NCBI RefSeq assembly: GCF_034424525.1
Contig: NZ_CP139979.1
Coordinates: 3,683,001-3,747,000 of the forward strand
Source: Sphingobium yanoikuyae
GTDB taxonomy: Bacteria; Pseudomonadota; Alphaproteobacteria; Sphingomonadales; Sphingomonadaceae
Reading direction: 5' to 3'
DNA length: 64,000 nt
Shown here: piece after piece, positions 34,250-43,711 of the stretch
Layout of the letters: each line of letters opens with the position of its first letter
Numbering within the stretch: the stretch's first letter is position 1
Made by a program: the position numbers and the translations under genes
The notes under the pieces: model-generated
Seen by the model: only the letters and a program-made list of their open reading frames with translations
Told to the model about the DNA's origin: nothing
Databases searched by the model: none

Positions 34250-34317
34250 CGGGAAATCCTTCTTTGTCCTCTGGATTGGCAAGCGGATTGACTCGGGCAG
34301 CCAATGAAGTGAAATAA

Positions 34318-34332
34318 GAACATATCAGGAAC
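34318..34332. promoter_or_regulatory. LexA (SOS) box upstream of imuA
   Basis: GAAC-ATATCAG-GAAC is an exact match to the alphaproteobacterial LexA operator GAAC-N7-GAAC. It ends 7 bases before the imuA start codon, so bound LexA would block transcription of the imuA-imuB-dnaE2 operon. Confidence 0.88.
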
Positions 34333-34339
34333 AAATGCA

Positions 34340-35158
34340 ATGAGCGAGTCGATCAAAAGTCTCGCCGCGCTGAAGCGGCATATCGCGGCGCTGGACCGGA
34401 CGCCAGCGCCGACGGCCGGCTGTGCCCGGCTTGCGACCGGCCATGCCGGGCTGGACGCGGCGCTCGACGGCGGCCTCCTGCGCGGACGCGTGCATGAACT
34501 GTTCGGCGCGGCGGAGGAGGAAGGGGCGGCGGCCGGCCTGGCGCTGATCCTCGCCCGGCTGGCGGCGGATGACGCACCTCTGCTCTGGCTGCGCACCACG
34601 GCATCGGCCAGGGCGGGCGGATCGCCCTATGGCCCCGGCCTCGCCGCGCTGGGGCTAAACCCGGCCCGGCTGCTGATCGGGCTGATGGCCGATGAGGCGA
34701 TGCTGCTGCGCGCCGCGGTGGAGGGGCTGCGTTGCCCCGCCCTCGGCGCGCTGCTGATCGAATTGCGCGGGCGCGCCCCGCTGCTGGACCTCACCGCCAG
34801 TCGACGACTGGCGCTGGCGGCCGAACAATCGGGCGTCACCGCCTTCCTGCTGCGGGTCGGCGGCAATCCGGTGCCCAGCGCCGCGGAAACCCGCTGGCAG
34901 GTGGCGGCCGCCCCATCCGATCCGCTGCCCGGCAATGCGCCGGGGCACAGCGCCTTCGCCCTCAGCCTGCTGCGGCGACGGGCGGGGCCGGACGGGCTGG
35001 CCTGGCGGCTGATATGGGATGGCGAAAAGGGGGCTTTTGGAGACGGACGGCATGAACGCCATGAGCATGGACAGGACGGACAGCAGGGCGGCGCGCCGCT
35101 ATCTGGCGCTCTGGTTCCCCTTCCTGCCGATCGATCGGCTGCGGATCGCGCGGCCTGA
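34340..35158 (+). CDS. imuA: SOS mutagenesis protein ImuA
   Basis: 272 residues. A RecA/SulA-like fold without an intact Walker A: CARLATGHAGLDAALDGGLLRGRVHELFG and FALSLLRRRAGPDG are family hallmarks. The start follows a LexA box. ImuA, ImuB and DnaE2 together carry out error-prone lesion bypass in bacteria lacking polymerase V. The C-terminal ~35 residues, rich in His/Gly/Gln, overlap the start of imuB by about 107 bases in another frame, so the reading frame end may be less constrained than the core. Confidence 0.9.
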   Translation: MSESIKSLAALKRHIAALDRTPAPTAGCARLATGHAGLDAALDGGLLRGRVHELFGAAEEEGAAAGLALILARLAADDAPLLWLRTTASARAGGSPYGPGLAALGLNPARLLIGLMADEAMLLRAAVEGLRCPALGALLIELRGRAPLLDLTASRRLALAAEQSGVTAFLLRVGGNPVPSAAETRWQVAAAPSDPLPGNAPGHSAFALSLLRRRAGPDGLAWRLIWDGEKGAFGDGRHERHEHGQDGQQGGAPLSGALVPLPADRSAADRAA

Positions 35159-36647
35159 CCTCTGGGCCGCGCAGGGCGATGCGCCCGCGGTGGTGGTGGA
35201 AAATGTCCGCGGCGCGATGCGGCTCGCGACGCTGGATGCCGATGCGCTGGCGGCGGGCCTCGCCCCCGGCATGACGCTGGCCGATGCGCGCGCCCGCGAG
35301 CCGGAGCTGCGCGTGTTCGAGGCCGATCCCCATGGCGACCAGGACTGGCTGGAGCGCCTGTGCGACGGTTGCGCCCGCTACACCCCCAATGCCGCGCTCG
35401 ATTCCGGCCATGGCCTGATGCTCGACATCAGCGGTTGCGCCCATCTGTGGGATGGCGAGGCGGAACTGGCGCAGGCTGCGACCGACCGGCTGGAACGGCA
35501 TGGCATGCGCGTGCGCCACGCCATCGCCGCATCGCCCGAGGCCGCCCATGCACTCGCCCGCTTCCCCGCCGCCCCAGCACCGGACGAGGATGCGGCGGTG
35601 CGCCGCCTGCCGGTCGAGGCGCTGGAGCTGGAGGCGGAAAGCGCGGTGGCGCTGCGCCGGGCGGGACTGCGCACCGTCGGCGATCTCGCCGCGCGCCCGG
35701 CCGCCGCGCTTGCCGCCCGCTTCGGCGAGGAGGCTGTCGATGCGCTCCATGCGCTGCTGGGCCTGGGCCATCGCCCACTTGCCCCGCGCCGTCCGCGCCC
35801 CGCGATCCGGGTCGAACGGCGCTTTGCCGAACCGATGGGCAGCAGCGCCCATGCGATCAAGGTCGTGGCGGAGATGGCGGCGGAAGCGGGCGAACAATTG
35901 GCCGAGCGCGGCCAGGGCGGTCGCCGGTTCGAGGCGGTCTTCTTCCGCAGCGATGGCCTCGCCTTCCCGATCCGGGTCGAAACCAGCCTGCCGATCCGCG
36001 ACGCGCCGGCGATCATGCGGCTGTTCCAGGAACGGATCGACAGCCTGTCCGACCCGCTCGACCCTGGCTTCGGCTTCGACATGCTGCGCCTCACCGTGCC
36101 ACGCGCCGATCCGATGGCGCCGACCCAGCTCGCGCTCGAAGGGGGCGAGGCCCGCAAGAGCGAGGGGGTGGAGGCGCTGGTCGATCGCCTGTCGATCCGT
36201 GCCGGGCGCGCCCGCATCCAGCGGCTGGAGCCGCGCGACAGCCATATTCCCGAACAGGCGCAGCTGGCACTGCCGGCGGTCGAGCATCGCGCACCCGAAG
36301 GCTGGGCGCCGGTCGGCGAGCCCGACGACCCGCCGATGCGCCCGCTCCATCTGTTCGATCCGCCCCAGCCGATCGATGTGATCGCGGAAGTACCCGACGG
36401 CCCGCCCCATCGTTTCCGCTGGCGCCGCACCCTGCACGAAATCACCCGGTTTGAGGGGCCGGAACGGATCGCGCCGCAATGGTGGCAGGCCAGGGACGGC
36501 GCGATCGAGGGCGAAAGCACCGGCCGCACCCGCGACTATTACCGGGTCGAGGATGCGCGCGGCCGCCGCTACTGGATCTTCCGCCACGGCCTCTATGGCG
36601 CAGAGACGGTCCATCCCGGCTGGTATATCCACGGCCTGTTCGCATGA
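35052..36647 (+). CDS. imuB: ImuB, catalytically inactive Y-family polymerase
   Basis: 531 residues from the ATG at 35052 (MNAMSMDRTD), about 9 bases from GGAGAC; starts at 35019 and 35061 are alternatives. The Y-family fold shows YLALWFPFLPIDRL where active polymerases carry a metal-binding Asp, and GLMLDISGCAHLW in the palm, consistent with ImuB being a non-catalytic scaffold that brings DnaE2 to the clamp. The C-terminal segment RRYWIFRHGLYG closes the ImuB family domain. It overlaps imuA, and its stop overlaps the dnaE2 start by ATGA. Confidence 0.92.
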   Translation: MNAMSMDRTDSRAARRYLALWFPFLPIDRLRIARPDLWAAQGDAPAVVVENVRGAMRLATLDADALAAGLAPGMTLADARAREPELRVFEADPHGDQDWLERLCDGCARYTPNAALDSGHGLMLDISGCAHLWDGEAELAQAATDRLERHGMRVRHAIAASPEAAHALARFPAAPAPDEDAAVRRLPVEALELEAESAVALRRAGLRTVGDLAARPAAALAARFGEEAVDALHALLGLGHRPLAPRRPRPAIRVERRFAEPMGSSAHAIKVVAEMAAEAGEQLAERGQGGRRFEAVFFRSDGLAFPIRVETSLPIRDAPAIMRLFQERIDSLSDPLDPGFGFDMLRLTVPRADPMAPTQLALEGGEARKSEGVEALVDRLSIRAGRARIQRLEPRDSHIPEQAQLALPAVEHRAPEGWAPVGEPDDPPMRPLHLFDPPQPIDVIAEVPDGPPHRFRWRRTLHEITRFEGPERIAPQWWQARDGAIEGESTGRTRDYYRVEDARGRRYWIFRHGLYGAETVHPGWYIHGLFA

Positions 36648-39600
36648 GCGGCCGGCGCCAACCGCCCGATCCCGCCAAACCCCGATCGATCGACCGGCGC
36701 GAATTGAACGCGATCGAAGCAGCCCGAGAAAAAACCAAACCCGCCCCGCCGCGCCCGGCACCGGCCGAGCCCCCCTTCGCCGAGCTGGTCGCTGCCACCA
36801 ATTTCTCCTTCCTGCGCGGCGCCTCCCACGCCAGCGACATGGTGGAACGCGCCATGGAATTGGGCCTCACCGGCATCGGCATTGCCGACCGCAACAGCGT
36901 CGCCGGCGTGGTCCGCGCCCATGTCGCCCTCAAAAAGGCCCCGGAAAAGGCGCGCGCCGCCCTGATGAAGGCCAGGGAAGAGGCCGGTCTGCCGCTCATG
37001 CTCAGCCCGGAAGAGGAACAGGGCTGCGAGAGCGACCTGCGCCTGGTGGTCGGCGCCCGGCTGGTGTTCGTCGACGGCACGCCCGACATCGTCGCCTATC
37101 CGCGTACCCGGCGCGGCTGGGGCGAACTCACCAAATTGCTGACGGTCGGCAATCTCCGCTCGATCAAGGGCGACTGCATCCTGCGCTATGAGGATCTGAC
37201 CGGTCATCTCGACGAATTGCAGCTGATCGTCCTGCCCTATGCCAGCGCGACCGAGCAGCAGGCCCATTCCCATCCGGTCGACTATGAATTTGCCGATCGG
37301 CCGCCCGGCGAGGCGATCCGCCAGAAGCATCTGAGCCTGGTGCCGCCGCCGCGCCCGACCGAACTGGAAGCCCTGTTGCTGCGCCTCCATCGCCTGGCCC
37401 CTGGTCGCATCTGGCTGGGCGCCGCGCTGCGCCGCGACGGGCGCGATGCGCGGCGGCTGGCCGGTTTCACCGATCTGGCGGCGCGGACCGGCGTTCCGCT
37501 GCTGGCAACGATGGATGCGCTTTACGCCAGTCCCGAACAGCGGCCGCTGCAGGATGTGCTGAGCTGCATTCGCGAGGGCACGACTATCGCCAGGGCGGGC
37601 AGGAAGCTGGAGGCCAATGCCGAGCGCCATATCCATGCCCCGGCCGAGATCGCCCATCTGTTCCGCACCTGTCCGCAGGCGGTGGCCGAAACGATCCGCT
37701 TCCTCTCCACCATCCGCTTCACCCTGGACCAGCTGCGCTACGAATATCCGCACGAGCCGGTGCCGGAGGGCTGGAGCGCGCAGCAATGGCTGGAGGAACT
37801 GACCGTCAGCGCCGCCCATGCCCGCTACGGCCCGGTCATCCCCCACAAGGTGCGCACGCTGATGGACGAGGAGTTCAAGCTGATCAGCGAGCGCAACTAT
37901 GCCTATTATTTCCTGACCGTACACGACATCGTCGCCTTCGCGCGCAGCAAGGGCATATTGTGCCAGGGGCGCGGGTCGGCGGCCAATTCGATGGTCTGCT
38001 TCCTGCTGGGCGTGACCTCGGTCGACCCGCAACAGCATGACCTGCTCTTTTCCCGCTTCGTGTCGGAGGAGCGGGACGAGCCACCCGACATCGACGTCGA
38101 TTTCGAACATGAGCGGCGCGAGGAAGTGATGCAATATATCTATGAGCGCTATGGCCGCCATCGCGCGGGCATCGCCGCGACCGTCATCCATTATCGCTCG
38201 CGCAGCGCCGTGCGCGAAGTGGCCAAGGTGCTGGGCCTCAGCGAAGATGTCGCGACCCGCCTCTCCAGCACCGTCTGGGGCAGCTATTCGGGCGATGTCG
38301 GCGACCAGCGCATCGTCGAGGCCGGCTTCGCGCTCGACAACCCGCAAATCATGCAGCTCCGTGCGCTGATCGGCCAGTTGCTGGACGCCCCCTTCCCCCG
38401 TCACCTGTCCCAGCATGTCGGCGGCTTCGTGCTGACCCAGAATCGGCTCGACGAGACGGTGCCGCTCCATCATGCGGCGATGGCCGACCGCAGCTTCATC
38501 GAATGGGACAAGGATGACATCGACGCGCTCGGCCTGATGAAGGTCGACATATTGGCGCTCGGGATGCTGACCTGCATTCGCAAGGCGTTCGATCTGATGC
38601 GCGACCAGGGGCTGGGCGACCATCGCCTGACCGTAGACCTCAATTCCAGCGATCCGGCCGTCTATGACATGCTCTGCAAGGGCGAGAGCATCGGCGTGTT
38701 CCAGGTCGAAAGCCGGGCGCAGATCAACATGCTGCCGCGCCTCAGGCCGCGCACCCTCTATGACCTGACCGTGCAGGTGGCGATCGTGCGGCCCGGCCCG
38801 ATCGAGGGCGACATGGTCCATCCCTATCTGCGCCGCCGCTGTGGCGAGGAAAAGGTGACCTATCCCTCGCCCAGCCCGCAACATGGCCCGGCGGATGAAC
38901 TCAAGAGCCTGCTCGGCAAGACCTATGGCGTCCCCCTGTTCCAGGAACAGGCGATGAAACTCGCCATTACGGCCGCCGAATTTGAACCTTCCGAAGCCAA
39001 CCAGCTGCGTCGCGCGATGGCGACCTTTCGCAATGTCGGCACCATCCATCATTTCCGCGAGAAGATGATCAACGGCATGACCGCGCGCGGTTATGAGGCG
39101 GAGTTCGCCGCGCGCTGCTTCAAGCAGATCGAAGGGTTCGGCAGCTATGGCTTTCCCGAAAGCCATGCCCTGTCCTTCGCCCGGCTGGTCTATGTCTCGG
39201 CCTGGATCAAATGCCACCAGCCCGCCATCTTCGCCTGCGCCCTGCTCAATTCCCAGCCGATGGGCTTCTATGCCCCGGCCCAGCTGGTCCGCGACGCGCG
39301 CGAGCATGGCGTCGCCATCCATGATGTCGACGTCAATATGAGCGGCTGGGACAATGGCCTGGAACCGCTGTTGCGCAGCCGCCGCGCGGACAAGGGCGAA
39401 GGCACCGGCCGGGCGCTGGCGCTGCGCCTTGGCCTGCGCCAGGTCGACGGTTTCCGTGAACAATGGGCAGCGCAGATGGTGGCGGCACGGGCGGAGAGCG
39501 GCCTCTTCACCAGTATCGAGGATATGGCCCGGCGCGCCGGCCTGCCCGCGCGGGCGCTGCGGCTGCTGGCCGATGCCGATGCCTGCCGCTCGCTGGGGCA

Positions 39601-40216
39601 GGACCGGCGCACCGCTTTATGGGAGGCGCGGCGCACCCCGTCGGACGAACTGCCGCTGTTCGCCGCCGCCCGCCGGCATGATCGCGCCGCGCGTGAACTG
39701 GGGGAGGAGGCGGATGCGATGCTGCCCGCCATGCCGCTCGCCGAACAGGTGATGGACGATTATGCGGTGACCCGCCTCTCGCTCAAGGGCCATCCGATGC
39801 AGTTCCTGCGCCCGGTGTTCGCGGCCGAAGGCGTGCTGAGCTGCGCCCAGACCAGCGCGGCGAAGAATGGCGCGCGCGTCCGCACCGCCGGCGTGGTGCT
39901 GGTGCGCCAGCGGCCGGGCAAGGGCAATGCCGTCTTCATCACCATCGAGGATGAGACCGGCATCACCAATATCCTGCTCTGGGCGCGCCTGTTCGAGCTG
40001 CAGCGCCGCCCGGTCATGGCCAGCCGGCTGATGCTGGTCGAGGGCGAGGTGCAGCGCAGCAAGGAGGGCGTCGTTCATCTGATGGCCAGCCGCATCCATG
40101 ACCGCACCGCCGACCTCAACCGATTGTCGCAATCCGAACCGCCGATACAGGCCGCCCCTGCCGCCCGTCACCCCCGCGACGTGCGCATCCTGCCCAAATC
40201 GCGCGACTTCCATTGA
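36644..40216 (+). CDS. dnaE2: Error-prone DNA polymerase DnaE2
   Basis: 1190 residues from the ATG at 36644, overlapping the imuB stop as ATGA. PHP domain at the N-terminus (FAELVAATNFSFLRGASH; the usual first metal His of replicative DnaE is replaced by Val). The polymerase III palm has GRGSAANS and the catalytic PDIDVDFEHERRE. The tandem fingers and tau-type region follow, with an OB domain at the end (FITIEDETGITNILLW). It extends past lesions during the SOS response. Terminal residues are PKSRDFH, typical of DnaE2. Confidence 0.95.
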   Translation: MSGRRQPPDPAKPRSIDRRELNAIEAAREKTKPAPPRPAPAEPPFAELVAATNFSFLRGASHASDMVERAMELGLTGIGIADRNSVAGVVRAHVALKKAPEKARAALMKAREEAGLPLMLSPEEEQGCESDLRLVVGARLVFVDGTPDIVAYPRTRRGWGELTKLLTVGNLRSIKGDCILRYEDLTGHLDELQLIVLPYASATEQQAHSHPVDYEFADRPPGEAIRQKHLSLVPPPRPTELEALLLRLHRLAPGRIWLGAALRRDGRDARRLAGFTDLAARTGVPLLATMDALYASPEQRPLQDVLSCIREGTTIARAGRKLEANAERHIHAPAEIAHLFRTCPQAVAETIRFLSTIRFTLDQLRYEYPHEPVPEGWSAQQWLEELTVSAAHARYGPVIPHKVRTLMDEEFKLISERNYAYYFLTVHDIVAFARSKGILCQGRGSAANSMVCFLLGVTSVDPQQHDLLFSRFVSEERDEPPDIDVDFEHERREEVMQYIYERYGRHRAGIAATVIHYRSRSAVREVAKVLGLSEDVATRLSSTVWGSYSGDVGDQRIVEAGFALDNPQIMQLRALIGQLLDAPFPRHLSQHVGGFVLTQNRLDETVPLHHAAMADRSFIEWDKDDIDALGLMKVDILALGMLTCIRKAFDLMRDQGLGDHRLTVDLNSSDPAVYDMLCKGESIGVFQVESRAQINMLPRLRPRTLYDLTVQVAIVRPGPIEGDMVHPYLRRRCGEEKVTYPSPSPQHGPADELKSLLGKTYGVPLFQEQAMKLAITAAEFEPSEANQLRRAMATFRNVGTIHHFREKMINGMTARGYEAEFAARCFKQIEGFGSYGFPESHALSFARLVYVSAWIKCHQPAIFACALLNSQPMGFYAPAQLVRDAREHGVAIHDVDVNMSGWDNGLEPLLRSRRADKGEGTGRALALRLGLRQVDGFREQWAAQMVAARAESGLFTSIEDMARRAGLPARALRLLADADACRSLGQDRRTALWEARRTPSDELPLFAAARRHDRAARELGEEADAMLPAMPLAEQVMDDYAVTRLSLKGHPMQFLRPVFAAEGVLSCAQTSAAKNGARVRTAGVVLVRQRPGKGNAVFITIEDETGITNILLWARLFELQRRPVMASRLMLVEGEVQRSKEGVVHLMASRIHDRTADLNRLSQSEPPIQAAPAARHPRDVRILPKSRDFH

Positions 40217-40296
40217 GATTGCAGGGACGGCTAGCGGCCATTCACTGTCGTCGGCTTGCTCGATCGTCGGTCAGAAAAGCGGACCTCGCCGGTTCC

Positions 40297-40380
40297 GTCA
40301 TCCCGGACTTGATCCGGGATCCATTCAGCGCTCCCCATCCGCCATAGCGCAGAATGGATCCTGACTTTCGTCAGGATGAC
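40297..40380. repeat. Palindromic intergenic repeat (REP-like)
   Basis: An 84-bp element with nested dyads. The outer arms are GTCAT...ATGAC, inner arms are GGATCCATTC...GAATGGATCC, and the halves hold TCCCGGA-CTTGA-TCCGGGA and TCCTGAC-TTTC-GTCAGGA hairpins. Sequences of this type (GTCATCCCGGACTTGATCC) are common dispersed repeats in sphingomonads and other Alphaproteobacteria. Only one copy is in this window. Confidence 0.8.
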
Positions 40381-40503
40381 CCCGGCTAGAACTTGCAAGA
40401 AACGACCAGTTGCGGACATTCCGTCGATCTGAAAAATTTTAAGAAGTGCTAGGCAGTATCGCTGACGCGCTGCTCGGCTGTGAGAAGCGTCAGAAAGGTC
40501 GAC

Positions 40504-40893
40504 ATGCAGGTTCTTAGGATTTTAGGCGTTTGGTTGGTCGCACTGAGCCTTACGAGTATCGTATTTGGCGGTGCCAAAGGATTTCTCTTCGTTTTCCTAA
40601 TCTACGGCATGTTTATGACTCTGCCAGCCTTCGCAGTTCTTGCGATAACCCTGACGATTGAAGGCGTCCTTGTTCGCCGGAATCACCCGTTGATGGCTAT
40701 GGCGCTAGGACCGGTCATCGGGCTTGTCATTCCGATTGTGCTTTTCGTAATTGCTCCGAATAAGAACAACGCGCTTTCAGCCGCAAGTATGCTTGTTTGG
40801 ATCACCTTGGGCACCGGGCTATTGTGGACCTTAAGCTATCTATGGGTTTCTCGTCGCTCTCGATTTCGGCAGGCGGAAGAAAAGTCCGATTGA
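40504..40893 (+). CDS. Small inner-membrane protein, unknown, AT-richer than surroundings
   Basis: 129 residues from the ATG at 40504, 5 bases from AAAGG; a GTG at 40480 is possible but lacks a site. Four membrane helices are visible (VLRILGVWLVALSLTSIVF; FLFVFLIYGMFMTLPAFAVLAI; MALGPVIGLVIPIVLFVI; SMLVWITLGTGLLWTLSYLWV), with a basic C-terminus. No family recognised. Codon use (TTA, CTT, ATA-rich, many A/T third bases) differs plainly from the flanking ~65% GC genes, suggesting recent acquisition. It follows the REP-like element. Confidence 0.7.
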   Translation: MQVLRILGVWLVALSLTSIVFGGAKGFLFVFLIYGMFMTLPAFAVLAITLTIEGVLVRRNHPLMAMALGPVIGLVIPIVLFVIAPNKNNALSAASMLVWITLGTGLLWTLSYLWVSRRSRFRQAEEKSD

Positions 40894-40948
40894 CGACGGC
40901 TCCACGGCACATGCGCGCCCAAAGCTGACGGTCCCCTTCCCACCCATA

Positions 40949-41899
40949 CTACACCACCGGGGTCAGCAGCGCCTCTCCGGCAAACCAGGCGTCCAGATTG
41001 GCGACCACCAGGTCGGCCATCGCCTTGCGGGTGTGGACGGTGGCGCTGCCCTGATGGGGTTGCAGCACGACATGGTCCATCGCGAACAGCGCTTCGGGCA
41101 CATGCGGTTCGTGCGCGAACACGTCCAGCCCCGCGCCGGCGATGCGCCGGTCGGCCAGCCGGTCGACCATCGCCGCCTCGTCGATCACGCCGCCCCGGCT
41201 GATATTGACGATCACGCCGTCCGGCCCGAGCGCGTCCAGCATCGCGCCGTCGACCAGCTTGGCCGCTTCCGGCCCGCCCGACGTGGCGACGATGATCACA
41301 TCGCTCTGGCGCGCAAAGTCGATCGCGTCGGCGACATAGCGATAGGCGGTGTCGGCCGCCGGCTTGCGGTTATGATAGAGGATCTCGCCCGCCACCGGCT
41401 CCAGCCGCTTTGCGATCGCCCGGCCGATCCGGCCGAGCCCCAATATGCCGATGGTCGCGCCGGTCACCCGACCCGCCAGCGCCGGCTTCTCGCCCCGCGC
41501 CCAGCCGCCCGATCGCACCAGCTGGTCATTGGCCGCGATGTTGCGCACCGTCGCATAGAGAAGGCCGACGGCCAGGTCCGCGACATCGTCGGTCAGCACA
41601 TCGGGCGTGTTGGTGACGCGGACGCCCTTGGCGCGGGCATGGTCGACATCGACCTTGTCATAACCGACCGAGAATAGCCCGATCATCTCCAGCTTCGGCA
41701 GCGCGTCCATGATGGTGGCGGGCGCCCCGACCGATCCGAAGCTGACCAGCGCGCGCGCCTCCAGCACCTCGGCCGGCAGCGCGGACATATCCGCGTCCGC
41801 CGTCACATTATGGACGGTGAAGCGCTGCTCCAGCTGGTCGGTCAGATAGGGATAGAGCGGGCCATAGGCGACGATGGTCGGACGGGTCTGATCGGTCAT
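40949..41899 (-). CDS. D-2-hydroxyacid dehydrogenase (glyoxylate/hydroxypyruvate reductase type)
   Basis: 316 residues from the ATG at 41899; the ATG at 41908 adds three residues. Rossmann motif GLGRIGRAIA, catalytic Arg in NISRGGVID, Glu in DVFAHEPHVP and His in QPHQGSAT. It reduces 2-oxoacids such as glyoxylate or hydroxypyruvate with NAD(P)H; the Arg in HNRKP after the second strand hints at NADP preference. It is divergent from metX across a short gap of about 84 bases. Confidence 0.92.
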   Translation of the reverse strand: MTDQTRPTIVAYGPLYPYLTDQLEQRFTVHNVTADADMSALPAEVLEARALVSFGSVGAPATIMDALPKLEMIGLFSVGYDKVDVDHARAKGVRVTNTPDVLTDDVADLAVGLLYATVRNIAANDQLVRSGGWARGEKPALAGRVTGATIGILGLGRIGRAIAKRLEPVAGEILYHNRKPAADTAYRYVADAIDFARQSDVIIVATSGGPEAAKLVDGAMLDALGPDGVIVNISRGGVIDEAAMVDRLADRRIAGAGLDVFAHEPHVPEALFAMDHVVLQPHQGSATVHTRKAMADLVVANLDAWFAGEALLTPVV

Positions 41900-41983
41900 G
41901 CCCTCCATCTAGGCACGGAGCAGGCCGATCGCCACCCCGCCCCGCCAATTGACAGCCTCTTTCCCTCGTCTTAGCCCGATGTC

Positions 41984-43114
41984 ATGGCCAGCGTTTCCCC
42001 TGACACACGTTTCGGCCTGCGCCGCCAGGCCCGCCTTCCCGGCCCGCTGCCGCTGTCGAGCGGCGCCAGCCTGTCCCCGGTCGACATCGCCTATGAAAGC
42101 TATGGGCAGATGAATGCGGACAAATCCAACGTCATCCTGATCTGCCACGCGCTGACCGGCGACCAATATGTCGCGTCGGATCATCCGGTCACCGGCAAGC
42201 CCGGCTGGTGGTGGCGGATGGTGGGCGAGGGCAAGCCGGTCGATCCGGCGCGCCATTTCATCATCTGCTCCAACGTCATCGGCAGCTGCATGGGATCGTC
42301 CGGCCCCGCCAGCATCGATCCGGCGCTGGGCGATCCCTATGCGATGCGCTTCCCGGTGCTGACCATCGCCGACATGGTGCGGGCGCAGGCCATGCTGCTC
42401 GACCATCTGGGCGTCGATCGGCTGGCGGCGGTGATCGGCGGGTCGATGGGCGGCATGCAGGCGCTGACCTGGCCCACCCTCTTCCCCGACCGGGTCGAAC
42501 GCTGCGTCGTCATCGCCTCGACCGCGCGGCACAGCGCGCAGAATATCGCCTTTCACGAAGTCGGGCGCCAGGCGATCATGGCCGATCCGCTCTGGCGCGG
42601 CGGCGACTATTATGCCGATGGCAAGGTGCCGAGCGCCGGCCTCGCCGTCGCCCGCATGGCGGCGCATATCACCTATCTCTCCGAAGCGGGCCTGACCGAG
42701 AAATTCGGCCGCCGGCTACAGGGCCGTGACGCCAAGACCTTCGGCTTCGACGCGGACTTCCAGGTGGAGTCCTATCTGCGGCATCAGGGATTGAGCTTCG
42801 TCGAACGGTTCGACGCCAATAGCTATCTCTACATCACCCGCGCCATGGACTATTATGACATAGCCGAGGATCATGGCGGATCGCTGGCCAAAGCATTCAC
42901 CGCGACGCGGGCGCGCTTCTGCCTCGTCAGCTTCGACACCGACTGGCTCTATCCCACCGCCGAATCCCGCGCGATCGTCCATGCGCTCAACGCCTCGGGC
43001 GCGCAGGCCAGCTTCGTCGAACTGTCCAGCCCCTTCGGCCACGACGCCTTCCTGCTCGAAAGCCCGGAATTGAACCGGGTGGTCGACGGCTTCCTGCGCG
43101 GTGGCCGGGCATGA
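41984..43114 (+). CDS. metX: Homoserine O-acyltransferase MetX
   Basis: 376 residues. Alpha/beta hydrolase with the nucleophile elbow [12 protein letters not shown], the Asp in SFDTDWLYP and the His in [10 protein letters not shown]. The early signature [15 protein letters not shown] and the [13 protein letters not shown] oxyanion region identify MetX. It acylates homoserine (acetyl-CoA or succinyl-CoA; sequence alone does not settle which) in methionine synthesis. It overlaps metW by ATGA. No SAM-II-like riboswitch is present in the short upstream gap. Confidence 0.95.
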   Translation: MASVSPDTRFGLRRQARLPGPLPLSSGASLSPVDIAYESYGQMNADKSNVILICHALTGDQYVASDHPVTGKPGWWWRMVGEGKPVDPARHFIICSNVIGSCMGSSGPASIDPALGDPYAMRFPVLTIADMVRAQAMLLDHLGVDRLAAVIGGSMGGMQALTWPTLFPDRVERCVVIASTARHSAQNIAFHEVGRQAIMADPLWRGGDYYADGKVPSAGLAVARMAAHITYLSEAGLTEKFGRRLQGRDAKTFGFDADFQVESYLRHQGLSFVERFDANSYLYITRAMDYYDIAEDHGGSLAKAFTATRARFCLVSFDTDWLYPTAESRAIVHALNASGAQASFVELSSPFGHDAFLLESPELNRVVDGFLRGGRA

Positions 43115-43704
43115 GCGATCTCCTCCGCCCCGATCTTGCGCTGATCGCCCGCACCGTGCGGCCGGGCACGCGGGTGCTGGACGTCGGCTGTGGCGACGGC
43201 GCACTGATGGCGGCGCTGCGCGACACCAGCCAGGTCGATGCCCGCGGGCTGGAGATTGACGGCTCCAATGTCGCCGCTGCGGTCGGCCGTGGCCTGTCGG
43301 TGGTGCAGGGCGACGCCGACACCGACCTTGCCTATTATCCCGACGCCAGTTTCGACTATGCGATCCTCAGCCAGACGCTGCAGACGACCCGGCGTCCCGA
43401 CCTGGTGGTGGAGGAATTGCTGCGCATCGGCCGTCAGGCCTTCGTCTCCTTCCCCAATTTCGCCCATTGGCGCGGCCGCCTGTCGCTGCTGTGGGGCGGG
43501 CGCATGCCGGTGACGCGGCTATTGCCCGACACCTGGTATGACACGCTCAACATCCATCATGTGACGGTGGATGATTTCCGCGCGCTGGTGAAGGATCGCG
43601 GCTGGACCATCGATGGCCAGTGGTTCCTGAAAGGCGACCGGGAAACCACCCATGCGAACGCCAATCTGTTCGCCGAACATGCAGTGTTCCTGCTGCGCAG
43701 ATAG
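43111..43704 (+). CDS. metW: Methionine biosynthesis protein MetW
   Basis: 197 residues. SAM-dependent methyltransferase-like Rossmann fold with [12 protein letters not shown], then the MetW-specific [34 protein letters not shown] and [13 protein letters not shown]. MetW supports MetX function in methionine synthesis. Translationally coupled to metX by a 4-base overlap and convergent with the DJ-1/PfpI gene (7-base gap). Confidence 0.95.
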   Translation: MSDLLRPDLALIARTVRPGTRVLDVGCGDGALMAALRDTSQVDARGLEIDGSNVAAAVGRGLSVVQGDADTDLAYYPDASFDYAILSQTLQTTRRPDLVVEELLRIGRQAFVSFPNFAHWRGRLSLLWGGRMPVTRLLPDTWYDTLNIHHVTVDDFRALVKDRGWTIDGQWFLKGDRETTHANANLFAEHAVFLLRR

Positions 43705-43711
43705 CCGATCG

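Noticed and set aside
41909..41983. Possible SAM-II riboswitch before metX
   Set aside because: The gap is only ~75-84 bases and shows none of the expected paired elements or the conserved AAAGCTA-like core.
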